Notes: generated by a model from the sequence alone, not told the origin. Positions 1 to 7,161 are shown, counted from the stretch's first letter. The stretch is 64,000 nt of DNA from Ferruginivarius sediminum (GCF_003344765.1 NZ_QPMH01000011.1:50443-114442), one strand, 5' to 3'. Numbers and translations are program-made.

Positions 1-635
1 TAGACGCGGCCCGGATTCGGGCGCGCCATCGAGGCCTGGAGCACCGTGGCGATGTCCTCGACATGGATGCGGCTGAACACCTGCCCCGGCTTGTCGATGC
101 GCTTCGCACGGCCCTGGCGCACGGCGTCCAGCGGGCTGCGGCCGGGGCCGTAGATGCCGGCAAGGCGGAAGACGTGGACGGGAATGCCCTGCCCCGCATG
201 CAGGCGCAGCCAGGCGTGCTCGGCCGCGACGCGGCGTTCCGCCCTGGCACTGGTCGGATGAAGCTCCGACTCCTCGTCCACCCAGCCGCCCTCGCGGTTG
301 CCATACACGCCGGTGGTGGACAGATAGCCGGCCCACGCCAGCCTGCCGGCCAGCGCGGCGATGTCGCCGGCATGGTGGTCCAGAACCGGATCGCCCTCGC
401 GGTTGGGCGGCACGGAACTCAACAGGTGCGTGGTGCCGGCCAGCGCCGTCGCGGCGTCGGCAAGCGGCTGGCCTCGGTCGAAAACGCATGCCTCAACCCC
501 GGCCGCGCGCAGTTCCCCGGCCTTCGCCTCATCGCGCGTGGTCCCGGCGACCCGCCAGCCCTCGGCCAGCAGGCGGTCGGCCAGACGGCGGGCGCTGTAG
601 CCCAGGCCAAAGCAGAACAGCCGCTTCGATGTCAT
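1..635 (-). CDS. SDR-family NAD(P)-dependent epimerase/oxidoreductase, 3' end off the window
   Basis: The minus frame is open from ATG at 635 to the left edge (211 codons, no stop reached). The protein starts MTSKRLFCFGLGYSARRLA, a Rossmann fold with a GxGYSA dinucleotide-binding loop. It continues with YLSTTGVYG (SDR active-site Tyr region), then a TSARAERRVAAE helix and RIHVEDIA, which match the extended/atypical SDR group related to YeeZ sugar epimerases. About 80 C-terminal residues would be missing. The substrate is not evident. The start is taken at the first ATG, which leads straight into the beta1 strand. It is transcribed divergently from the TPR gene at 718, with an 82-base gap. Confidence 0.85.
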   Translation of the reverse strand, partial: MTSKRLFCFGLGYSARRLADRLLAEGWRVAGTTRDEAKAGELRAAGVEACVFDRGQPLADAATALAGTTHLLSSVPPNREGDPVLDHHAGDIAALAGRLAWAGYLSTTGVYGNREGGWVDEESELHPTSARAERRVAAEHAWLRLHAGQGIPVHVFRLAGIYGPGRSPLDAVRQGRAKRIDKPGQVFSRIHVEDIATVLQASMARPNPGRV

Positions 636-717
636 GGAAACGCCCCGATTGATGTCTTGCGCCCGCGCCGGCAAGCCGCGACGGTATGACCCGGAAAAGC
701 GCAAGGCAAGGAGAGCG

Positions 718-1521
718 ATGTTCCGGCAAGCGAAAGTGCTCCTGACGGCGGCGTTGCTGCTGCTTCCGCCCACGGTGGCCGCGGCGCAGGACGGCACGAG
801 CGACGGCGGGGACGACGCGGCGCTGCAAGCCGCGGAGCAGTACGCGGACTGCATGCGGCTGGCGGCCGAGAACCCCGCCAAGGCCATCGAGACGGCGCGC
901 ACCTGGGTGGATCAGGGCGGCGGCGACCCGGCCCGCCATTGCAAGGCCATCGCGCAGTTCAACAAGGGCCACTATGCCGAGGCGGCGCGGCAACTGGAGC
1001 AGCTTGCCAAGACGATGGACAAGGACAGCCGCCCGGCCCTGCGCGCGGACGCGCTGGCGCAGGCGGGGCAGGCCTGGCTGCTGACCGGCGAGGTGGCGCG
1101 CGCGGAGGCGGCGCAGACCGCCGCGCTGGACATCGCGCCGAAGTCCGCCGAGCTGTGGATCGACCGGGCGCTGACGCGCTTCGAAATGGCGGACTACTGG
1201 AAAGCCATCGACGACCTGAACCGCGCCAGCGAACTGGCGCCGAAAAATCCGACGGTCTATGTCTTCCGTGCCAGCGCCTATCGCCACGTGGACACGCTGG
1301 AACTCGCGCGCGACGACATCAACCGGGCCCTTCAACTCGACCCGGACAACGCCGAGGCGCTGCTGGAGCGCGGTATCGTCCGGCGACTGTCGGGCGACAC
1401 GGCCGCCGCGCGTAAGGACTGGCTGAAGGTCATCGACATGGCGCCCGAAAGCCCGGCCGCCGCCGACGCGCGCGCGAACCTGGAGAAGATGGACGTCAAG
1501 GCAGACGGCAACGGCGAATAA
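718..1521 (+). CDS. Exported tetratricopeptide-repeat protein
   Basis: A 267-residue protein with a clear Sec signal peptide (hydrophobic residues 7-20, AAA-Q cleavage near residue 23), so probably periplasmic. From about residue 110 to 260 there are three or four TPR units, recognised by the spacing of A/L/Y positions and by DIAPKSAELW, ELAPKNPTVY and QLDPDNAEAL at repeat boundaries. TPRs are protein-binding scaffolds; the partner is unknown. ATG at 718 was chosen because AAGGAGAG lies just upstream and the signal peptide begins there. The gene appears monocistronic. About 240 bases of plain intergenic DNA follow it. Confidence 0.85.
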   Translation: MFRQAKVLLTAALLLLPPTVAAAQDGTSDGGDDAALQAAEQYADCMRLAAENPAKAIETARTWVDQGGGDPARHCKAIAQFNKGHYAEAARQLEQLAKTMDKDSRPALRADALAQAGQAWLLTGEVARAEAAQTAALDIAPKSAELWIDRALTRFEMADYWKAIDDLNRASELAPKNPTVYVFRASAYRHVDTLELARDDINRALQLDPDNAEALLERGIVRRLSGDTAAARKDWLKVIDMAPESPAAADARANLEKMDVKADGNGE

Positions 1522-1763
1522 GCCGGCGGACACGCGCGGCCTGTTCCCCGTCTGCGCCCCGAAAGCCGTTGCGTTACCGGCCCCCGCGGCTCACCATGGA
1601 AATTGGACTCTTGAAAATCCCACTTGGCTGTGCTCCTGACCTGTCCGGAGGGAAGCATGGGCGGACTCGGCGTGGCGGGGGGCGCGATGGCGCGGCCGAC
1701 GAAAATACCGACCGATTTCGGGATCTGGCCTCCCGTCCATAAGCGGAAGTCCGAGAGGCGGCG

Positions 1764-2465
1764 TTGACGTCCGGGCCGCGGTCACCGCACGCGCGCGGCC
1801 GGATGCCGGTGCTTCAACGCCGGAGTTCCCGGCTGGCCCTGCTGGCCGTCATCTATCTCGGCCTGATCGTCGCAGGCCAGTTCCTTGGCGTGTCGACGAT
1901 CGAGATGCTTGGCTGGGACGCGCGAAGCGGTCCCGACGGAACGATGCACCGCGCGATCATGGCGGTCGTAGGGGTCTACGCGCTGCTCATGATGATGCCG
2001 TTCATGCCGGCCATCGAGGTCGGCGTGGCGCTGATGCTGATGTTCGGCGCGGATATCTGCGTGCAGATCTATCTGGCGACGGTTGGCGCGCTCAGCGTGA
2101 CGTTCATGATCGGACGGCTGGTGCCGGTGCACGTTTGCGCAGCCGTGTTCCGCTTTCTCGGTTTGCGTCGGGCCCGCGAGCTTATCCTGGCCCTCAGCCC
2201 GCTGGACGAGCGCGGACGCCTGGAACTGCTGCTGGAGCACGCGCCGAGGCGGGTGGTGCCGACGCTGCTGCGTCACCGTTATCTGGGGCTGGCGCTGATA
2301 CTGAACCTTCCCGGCAATGCGCTGCTGGGCGGCGGCGGCGGAATCGCGATGATCGCGGGGATGAGCGGCCTGTTCGCGCCGCCGCTCTACCTCGTGGTGG
2401 TCGCAGTCGCCGTGCTGCCGGTGCCGGCGGCGGTGGCGCTGACGGGCGGTGGCATCCTTTGGTGA
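1764..2465 (+). CDS. Polytopic membrane protein of unknown function
   Basis: A 233-residue protein with about five or six hydrophobic segments: LALLAVIYLGLIVAG; AIMAVVGVYALLMMMPFMP; VGVALMLMFGADI with LATVGALSVTFMIG; YLGLALILNLPGNAL; and a C-terminal LYLVVVAVAVLPVPAA. The NLPGN...GGGGGIAM stretch resembles re-entrant G/P loops of DedA/VTT-type proteins, but I do not recognise the family firmly. TTG at 1764 has GAGAGG a few bases upstream. An in-frame ATG at 1803 is the alternative. The gene is followed closely by the convergent GST gene. Confidence 0.65.
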   Translation: MTSGPRSPHARGRMPVLQRRSSRLALLAVIYLGLIVAGQFLGVSTIEMLGWDARSGPDGTMHRAIMAVVGVYALLMMMPFMPAIEVGVALMLMFGADICVQIYLATVGALSVTFMIGRLVPVHVCAAVFRFLGLRRARELILALSPLDERGRLELLLEHAPRRVVPTLLRHRYLGLALILNLPGNALLGGGGGIAMIAGMSGLFAPPLYLVVVAVAVLPVPAAVALTGGGILW

Positions 2466-2501
2466 CTGGTGGGATGAGACCCCGCAGCGGGCGGCCCCGC
2501 T

Positions 2502-3170
2502 TCAGAAATCCAGGTCGGCGTAGTGCGACGGCGGTGGCAGGCCCGGAACCTGGTCGGCCAGGATGCCGCGAAAGCTGGGCCGCGACTTGACGCGGGCGTA
2601 CCAGTCCTTGGCACCCTGGTGCTGCTCCCACGGCACATCGCCGACGTAGTCGACGCAGGAAAGCTGCGCCGCCGCCGCGATGTCCGCCATCGAGAAGTCG
2701 TCGCCTGCCAGCCACGTGCGCCGGTCGCACAGCCAGGCGATGTAGTCCAAGTGGTAGTGGATGTTGGCGTGCCCGGCCCGGATCGCCTGCGAATCCGGGT
2801 GGCCCAGCTTCATGAAGCGTTTCAGGATCTTCTCGTCGACGAGGTTGATCGTCACCTCGCGGTTGAACTTGGCATCGAACCACAGGGCCAGACGGCGCAC
2901 CTCCGCCCGCTCCATCGGGTCGTGGCCCAGCAGCGTGGGCTCGGGGCAAGTTTCTTCCAGGTACTCGGCGATGACACCGGCGTCCGGGATCACCGCGCCG
3001 CCGTCCTCCACCAGGACCGGCACCTCGCCCGCCGGGTTCAGGCGCAGGAAGCCCTCGCGCCGCTCCCACACCTGCTCGGCCTTCAGCTCGAAGTCGAGCT
3101 TCTTCTCCCGCATCAACACGCGGATCTTGCGGCAACCGGGATGCAGGGGCAGGTGATAGAGGACGCGCAT
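2502..3170 (-). CDS. Glutathione S-transferase family protein
   Basis: A 222-residue cytosolic GST. The N-terminal thioredoxin-like domain (about 1-80) reads MRVLYHLPLHPGCRKIRV, with PxxGEVPVLVEDGG as the cis-Pro glutathione-site loop and DAGVIAEYLEE as the usual E(S/T)xxIxxYL motif. The all-alpha C-terminal domain contains LAGDDFSMADIAAAAQL, the conserved N-capping box of GSTs. It probably conjugates or reduces electrophiles with glutathione; the substrate is not predictable. An in-frame ATG three codons upstream is possible. It is convergent with the membrane-protein gene and lies 66 bases from the ZIP gene on the same strand. Confidence 0.9.
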   Translation of the reverse strand: MRVLYHLPLHPGCRKIRVLMREKKLDFELKAEQVWERREGFLRLNPAGEVPVLVEDGGAVIPDAGVIAEYLEETCPEPTLLGHDPMERAEVRRLALWFDAKFNREVTINLVDEKILKRFMKLGHPDSQAIRAGHANIHYHLDYIAWLCDRRTWLAGDDFSMADIAAAAQLSCVDYVGDVPWEQHQGAKDWYARVKSRPSFRGILADQVPGLPPPSHYADLDF

Positions 3171-3236
3171 GGCGGGCAAACCATATCCCGCGAAATGGTT
3201 AATGAACAGGGCGACTCGGCACGAAGCCGCCCCCCT

Positions 3237-3980
3237 CTACATACCAACCAGAAGGCCGAGCGCCACCATGCCGACGATGGACAGCCCCACCGCGCCGAAG
3301 ACCGCCGTACGGCTGGCCTCGTTGAGCGCCTCGGGGATCATCTCGCGCATCGTCATCCACAGCATCGCCCCGGCGGCGAGGCCCAGGCCGACCGGCAGCA
3401 CCGGATGGAACACCGCGACGAAGAGAAAGGCGGGAATCGCAAGAAGCGGCTGCGGCAGCGAGGAGAACACGCTCCACCACGCGGCCATCAGGACCGACAC
3501 GCCACGCGGCACGAGGACGAGCGAAATCGCCAGCCCCTCCGGCACGTTGTGGATGGCGATGGCGATGGTCATCAGAATTCCAAGATCCTCGCCGCCGCCG
3601 AAGGAGACGCCGACCCCGATGCCCTCGGCCGCCGAGTGCAGCGTCATCACGCCGACGATCATCAGCGCCTTGCGCGCGTCGGCGCCTGTCAGCGCGCCGA
3701 CGCTGACATGCCCGTGCCCGTCCATCAGACGGTGGCTGTAGACCATGAACACCGCGCCCAGGCCGATCCCCAACAGCGTCCGCCAGGGACCGATGTTCAC
3801 GCCCTCGTTGATCAGGCCCAGGCTGGCGGCGATCATCAGCCCGGCGGCGACGGCGTTCCCGATCGCCTCCCACCGCCGCGACATGTCCCGCACAAACAGG
3901 AACGGCAGCGCGCCCAGCCCGGTCGCGACCGCCGTGATCAGCGCGGCGATGAACACCGTCCAGACGCTCGTCTCGATCAT
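3237..3980 (-). CDS. ZIP family divalent-metal transporter
   Basis: A 247-residue inner-membrane protein with about eight hydrophobic helices. TM4 and TM5 carry the ZIP metal-binding signatures HSAAEG and HNVPEG; the His and Glu residues are those that line the transport path in ZIP proteins. A His/Gly-rich HGHGHVS segment sits in the large cytoplasmic loop before TM4, as is typical. The likely substrate is zinc or another divalent cation. The start is the ATG at 3980. No metal-regulator gene is adjacent. Confidence 0.9.
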   Translation of the reverse strand: MIETSVWTVFIAALITAVATGLGALPFLFVRDMSRRWEAIGNAVAAGLMIAASLGLINEGVNIGPWRTLLGIGLGAVFMVYSHRLMDGHGHVSVGALTGADARKALMIVGVMTLHSAAEGIGVGVSFGGGEDLGILMTIAIAIHNVPEGLAISLVLVPRGVSVLMAAWWSVFSSLPQPLLAIPAFLFVAVFHPVLPVGLGLAAGAMLWMTMREMIPEALNEASRTAVFGAVGLSIVGMVALGLLVGM

Positions 3981-4131
3981 GCACCCATTCCCCGAATCCG
4001 GCCCGCCGCTTTCGCGGGTGTCGTTACCTCGGGCATATTATCTGGAACTATTCTAAAAAACGAAAGCCCCCGTGCCCGCATACAATTGTCCGGCAGCCAT
4101 GCGCCGAACGCAAACGGGTTGGGGGTTGGAT

Positions 4132-4302
4132 TCACACCCGGTTGTCGGTGCCGCCGGCATCCCTTGCGGCGCGCCACGCCGCCAAGCGCTCGTCCATGTC
4201 CTCCGTGGGGAGCAAGGACTGCCTGGCGCGCTGGTTCAAATCCCTGCGAATCGCATCCAGGCGGGCAAGCTCCTCGGCCCTGCTATGACGGGTGCTGTCC
4301 AC
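4132..4302 (-). CDS. Small helical protein (56 aa) downstream of an HTH regulator
   Basis: A short frame with a GTG start at 4302 lies 12 bases after the stop of the HTH gene, on the same strand, with GGAAG about 8 bases before the GTG. The product is highly charged and helical (RAEELARLDAIRRDL, then MDERLAAWRAARDA) and ends in GGTDNRV. Codon positions carry the GC bias of a real gene. I recognise no family. The tight spacing suggests an operon with the regulator, possibly a partner or modulator of it. It may still be a chance frame. Confidence 0.45.
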   Translation of the reverse strand: MDSTRHSRAEELARLDAIRRDLNQRARQSLLPTEDMDERLAAWRAARDAGGTDNRV

Positions 4303-4314
4303 GACTCACGCTTC

Positions 4315-4581
4315 CTACGCCGCCTCCCCTTCCCCGAAGACGGCTTCGAGCAGGACCGTAAAAGGCACGTCGAACAATTCCGCCATTTCGCCAAGGGTGA
4401 TGAGCGGCGGTTCGCTGACCCCTCGCTCGAACGCGTCGATCTCTTCGGCGGTGACGTCGAGTTCGGCGGCAAGCACGGCCTGATCCAGGCCCACCGCAAG
4501 CCGCAGACCGCGCAGCACGCGGCCAAGACAGGCCGAAGTCGTTTCCCGCGTCTCGCCCAAAGCCGTCTCTCCCATGCGCAT
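4315..4581 (-). CDS. XRE/Cro-like helix-turn-helix regulator
   Basis: An 88-residue protein made of little more than one HTH domain: LGRVLRGLRLAVGLDQAVLA, AELDVTAEEIDAFERGVSEP and TLGEMAELFDVPFTVLLEAVFG follow the five-helix XRE pattern (helix 2 LDQAVLAAELDV, recognition helix TAEEIDAFERG). The start is taken at ATG 4581; ATG 4575 and GTG 4632 are in-frame alternatives. It diverges from the S24-like repressor at 4780. The 198 bases between them hold two perfect dyads, one of them just upstream of this gene and containing TATACT, so mutual or self repression is likely. A 56-codon gene follows it. Confidence 0.75.
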   Translation of the reverse strand: MRMGETALGETRETTSACLGRVLRGLRLAVGLDQAVLAAELDVTAEEIDAFERGVSEPPLITLGEMAELFDVPFTVLLEAVFGEGEAA

Positions 4582-4630
4582 GGCAGGATCTGGACACACC
4601 CCTGGCGCAAACTCGTGACCGACGCACCTC

Positions 4631-4650
4631 ACGCGGGTATACTCCCGCGT
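4631..4650. promoter_or_regulatory. Perfect 20-bp dyad, operator candidate
   Basis: ACGCGGG, six bases TATACT, then CCCGCGT: 7-bp arms with perfect symmetry, placed 50 bases before the start of the minus-strand HTH gene. The spacer resembles a -10 box. Position between two divergent HTH regulators suggests a repressor-binding site; this is inference. Confidence 0.5.
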
Positions 4651-4721
4651 TCAGCCGTGGCAGGGGGCCATGGCCGGCGCGCGTGACGTGTCTACTCTCG
4701 TCCAGGTTCGCCCGGAGAGTG

Positions 4722-4736
4722 CCGGATATATTCCGG
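4722..4736. promoter_or_regulatory. Second perfect dyad (CCGGA-TATAT-TCCGG), operator candidate
   Basis: A 15-bp dyad with 5-bp arms around TATAT, 44 bases before the start of the plus-strand repressor-like gene. Its sequence differs from the dyad at 4631, so the two regulators might each have their own operator. Confidence 0.45.
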
Positions 4737-4779
4737 ACCGTCAAGAGCGTGTCGCAACCCTATCCAGATTTTTTTCGGT

Positions 4780-5547
4780 ATGCGGCGTCACATGGCAGAA
4801 GAAGACGAGAAACAGGACAACGAGGCAAACGAGGATCGCGCATCTGCTAGCGCAACGCCGGAGGAAACCACCGACACCGGCTTCGCTACGCTTGGCAACC
4901 GTGTCCGCGCGGTCCTCAACCATTACCGCACGCGCGCCGAAGCGGCACGCATTGCGGGGCGCTCGACCGATCAGTTGCAGCTCTACGTCAGAGGCCGCAC
5001 CGAACCGGGCCTCGAAGTCATGGCCCGCCTTTGCCGTGGCCCCGGCATCAGCCTCGACTGGCTGGCCACCGGCAAAGGAAGCATGAAAATATCCGAGAGA
5101 TCTGCATCGAACCCGAGTAATCGAGAATATAATAGCGATATCCATCTGCCAAGAGGCTACATGCTCCGCCCGGACACGCAGGAGCCGGTCTATTCGGACC
5201 TCATTGTGGATTCGCTCACCTTCCGCGCCGATTATCTGCGAAGCCTGCTGGGGCGCGAGCCGACAGACATATTCCTCCTGCGCATCGATGGCGATGCGAT
5301 GGAGCCGACGCTCCGAGCGGGCGACCTCTGTCTCGTGGACGCTCAGAAAACACGCGTCAGCGCGAGCGGTCTCTACGCACTCCTAATAGATGGGGCGCCC
5401 CAGGTTCGACGGGTCGATTTGGACAGGAACGGAGTAAATATTATCGCCGACAACACTCATTATCCGCCAAAGCATGTTCCGGAAAATCGGCGTTCACACA
5501 CCGACGTCCTCGGTCGGATAGTATGCATAGAAAATAAAATGCAATAA
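4780..5547 (+). CDS. CI/LexA-like repressor with S24 domain lacking the catalytic serine
   Basis: A 255-residue protein. An acidic N-terminal tail is followed by an HTH-like region (about 38-98: RVRAVLNHYRTRAEAARIAG, STDQLQLYVRGRTEPGLEVM, ISLDWLATGKG), as in phage CI-type repressors. The C-terminal half (about 138-250) has the S24/LexA fold: DIFLLRIDGDAMEPTLRAGD, GLYALLIDG, VLGRIVCIE. In active S24 proteins the motif is GDSM; here it is GDAM (Ala173). The usual catalytic Lys is Arg (VRRV, about 210), so self-cleavage is probably lost while dimerisation is kept. ATG at 4792 is an alternative start. The GC content falls towards its 3' end, where an AT-rich island begins. Confidence 0.85.
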   Translation: MRRHMAEEDEKQDNEANEDRASASATPEETTDTGFATLGNRVRAVLNHYRTRAEAARIAGRSTDQLQLYVRGRTEPGLEVMARLCRGPGISLDWLATGKGSMKISERSASNPSNREYNSDIHLPRGYMLRPDTQEPVYSDLIVDSLTFRADYLRSLLGREPTDIFLLRIDGDAMEPTLRAGDLCLVDAQKTRVSASGLYALLIDGAPQVRRVDLDRNGVNIIADNTHYPPKHVPENRRSHTDVLGRIVCIENKMQ

Positions 5548-5563
5548 AAACTTCCATTGCATT
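5538..5563 (+). terminator. Hairpin at the end of the S24-like gene
   Basis: AATGCAAT pairs perfectly with ATTGCATT across a 10-base loop. The stem overlaps the stop codon and is followed by an AT-rich CTTAAATATTTT run. It is a plausible weak intrinsic terminator. About 140 bases of AT-rich DNA with no gene follow. Confidence 0.4.
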
Positions 5564-5704
5564 CTTAAATATTTTATAAAGAACGCCGCAACATAGTAAC
5601 GATGAAATTAATCAACACGCATTCTACATCATAACCCGAAGTCACTAATTCATATTCATGTGAACGGAATATCACAACTAAGTAACTATCTTCGAATAGA
5701 CGTG

Positions 5705-6016
5705 CTAGTTATTTAGCGCCTTTCCTCCCACAAATACACCAATTAGAAGTATTGCCGCTCGTTCCAAAAACGTTAACGCCTCATCAATTCTACCATCGCT
5801 TGGATATATGAAAAGAACTGAAGCGTACATCAATATAACAAATACTACCAAGAGCAAAACAAGTGGAAGAAGTGTGCTTTTTCCAGTTCCAAAAATTTTA
5901 CCAACCAACCCGGGTTCATCAGCTAATTCTTGAGGACCACGCTTGGTCGCGCTGTCTGGTGCATCTGAACTTGGTTCAAGCGGTGGTATCTCGAAATTTT
6001 TACGAGGCCGACTCAA
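5705..6016 (-). CDS. Small membrane protein coupled to the Panacea-domain gene (candidate toxin)
   Basis: A 103-residue protein. The soluble N-terminal half is rich in Pro and charged residues (about 1-45). A strong transmembrane helix follows (LLPLVLLLVVFVILMYASVL), then a short polar loop and a second hydrophobic helix at the C terminus (AAILLIGVFVGGKAL). Its start lies inside the end of the Panacea gene (17-base overlap), so the two are translationally coupled. Known Panacea antitoxins pair with very diverse toxins, some of them small membrane-active proteins. The partner role is therefore a reasonable inference but not shown by sequence. The DNA is AT-rich compared with the window. Confidence 0.65.
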   Translation of the reverse strand: MSRPRKNFEIPPLEPSSDAPDSATKRGPQELADEPGLVGKIFGTGKSTLLPLVLLLVVFVILMYASVLFIYPSDGRIDEALTFLERAAILLIGVFVGGKALNN

Positions 6017-6509
6017 GCTTTCTCCGGAACGTACGCTCTATCAATTCGTTAGGAATCCTCGGTTTTCGTTCGAGGCTACCATAAGCTCTCTGTATCTGCG
6101 ACCACGGCTCTCCTTCGCCATGTGTCGCGTTCGATAACTGAATCCCAGTATAACCCTTATAGCGACTCCATACAGCATTTAAAAGCTGTTGGGTACGCCC
6201 CGGAGCGTTCCCAGTACTTGGTTTCGTGCCATCGAAATCGGACGCTAGCCTACTGATGGGCAAACGTCCGTTGTCAGCGAACTCGACATAGACGTCTCTT
6301 ATTACAGGTCCGTGGGGCCATGCCTCTATATCGTCAGGAAACAATGGTCCTAGTTCATACGCAAGATGCCACGCATGAGCGTAAAATATAAGCTTTTGAA
6401 GCTTCAACTGGTCAACCACAATGCCATCATCTCGCGCTTTTTCGATAAAAAAGTTGGCGATCGCTTTGGCTGTGGGAACCACACCTTCTCTGCTGCTAAC
6501 ATTCGTCAT
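6000..6509 (-). CDS. Panacea-domain (formerly DUF4065, SocA-like) protein, probable antitoxin
   Basis: A 169-residue protein. Residues about 15-75 carry the Panacea pattern: AKAIANFFIEKA, then KLQKLIFYAHAWHLAYELGP, LFPDDIEAWPHGPVIRDVY. Panacea proteins include SocA, the ClpXP adaptor/antitoxin of Caulobacter, and the hyper-promiscuous PanA antitoxins. The rest (about 95-169) is not recognised and may determine partner choice. ATG at 6509 was chosen because it leads directly into the domain; the frame extends to 6554. Base composition is well below the window's GC and suggests transfer. It is followed by an overlapping small membrane-protein gene and lies about 315 bases from an odd tRNA gene. 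Confidence 0.85.
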   Translation of the reverse strand: MTNVSSREGVVPTAKAIANFFIEKARDDGIVVDQLKLQKLIFYAHAWHLAYELGPLFPDDIEAWPHGPVIRDVYVEFADNGRLPISRLASDFDGTKPSTGNAPGRTQQLLNAVWSRYKGYTGIQLSNATHGEGEPWSQIQRAYGSLERKPRIPNELIERTFRRKLESAS

Positions 6510-6769
6510 TTGGCTTGACCTTGAGACAAATCTCAAGAGCTTCCCTAAACACAATTGGACGTAGGCTTGCTGACATTCCAGCCACTAGCCTAACCTCCGA
6601 GTCGCCACCATCGCGCGAACCAGCACCCCATCATTATCGCATTAGTCCTGCATGTTGGGGTTATTGCCGCCGCTCCTACTACCCATGCTTGGCACCACCC
6701 CCACTCGTCCGTACAATGAAGGCCCCACCCGATATCATTTCCGTATATGTCGGGTCGATGGCTAGGGCA

Positions 6770-6809
6770 GGGGCTGGCCCGTCTTGCTACACCCTAAAGG
6801 GCCAGCCCC
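6770..6809. repeat. Perfect 11-bp inverted repeat just upstream of the tRNA gene
   Basis: GGGGCTGGCCC and GGGCCAGCCCC flank an 18-base loop; the second arm ends 15 bases before the tRNA. No T-run follows. It could be a terminator, a processing signal or a trace of integration. The rest of 6510-6769 shows nothing I recognise: it is mixed-composition DNA with no convincing frame. Confidence 0.6.
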
Positions 6810-6824
6810 ACACCTTATGCCGGT

Positions 6825-6931
6825 GCGCCGGTGGTGGAATTGGTAGACACAGCGGACTTGGGTTCCGCCGCCCCGTCTCCTGCCAGAGACTCCACGGGGC
6901 ATTGCGGGTTCGAATCCCGCCCGGCGCACCA
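6825..6931 (+). tRNA. Class II tRNA with a leucine-type body, apparent UGG anticodon and a 35-nt variable arm
   Basis: The acceptor arms GCGCCGG/CCGGCGC pair fully, followed by discriminator A and an encoded CCA. The D-arm is the standard tRNA-Leu sequence (TGGTGGAATTGGTAGACAC). The anticodon stem GCGGA/TCCGC (6852-6856, 6864-6868) encloses the loop CTTGGGT, so positions 34-36 (6859-6861) read TGG. A tRNA-Leu for CUN codons would read CTTAGGT, one base different. The T-arm is perfect (GCGGG TTCGAAT CCCGC). The variable region (6869-6903) is 35 nt with nested stems GCCCC/GGGGC and GTCTC/GAGAC, much longer than the roughly 15 nt usual in tRNA-Leu. Total length is 107 nt. It may be a functional oddity, an element-borne copy, or decayed. 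Confidence 0.85.
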
Positions 6932-6951
6932 TGCCTCCATCCCTAAAGCCG

Positions 6952-7161
6952 CTAACGAATCACTAATTCCCGGTTAACGTCCCGAACCCCATAGACCTCG
7001 GCTACGCTTCCCATCATTTTCGCCTCCCTATCTATGTCGAAGCGGTGGGCGTCGAGAACAAGGCCGCTCCGAGTCGTCAAGCTTATTATTCGTTCTTCCG
7101 CGCAGTATGCAGAATCTTCGTCGATTCGAACAAGCATTTTCGTCCCATGGCATCCGATCAC
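6952..7161 (-). CDS. Small hypothetical protein, doubtful
   Basis: A 69-residue frame (or 61 residues from the internal ATG at 7137) in lower-GC DNA next to the tRNA. The product is soluble and charged (MLVRIDEDSAYCAEERII, then AHRFDIDREAKMMGSVAEVY) and has the look of a small folded protein, but I recognise no family and see no strong ribosome-binding site. From 7162 to 7438 I see nothing convincing; a 77-residue minus frame there has an unlikely composition. Confidence 0.35.
   Translation of the reverse strand: MIGCHGTKMLVRIDEDSAYCAEERIISLTTRSGLVLDAHRFDIDREAKMMGSVAEVYGVRDVNRELVIR

Noticed and set aside
4631..4650. Dyad as a LexA SOS box
   Set aside because: The alphaproteobacterial LexA box is GTTC-N7-GTTC, and the dyad does not resemble it or the E. 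coli CTG-N10-CAG box.
6825..6931. Calling the tRNA simply tRNA-Pro from its anticodon
   Set aside because: The D-arm, long variable arm and overall layout are of class II leucine type; tRNA-Pro is class I with a short variable loop.
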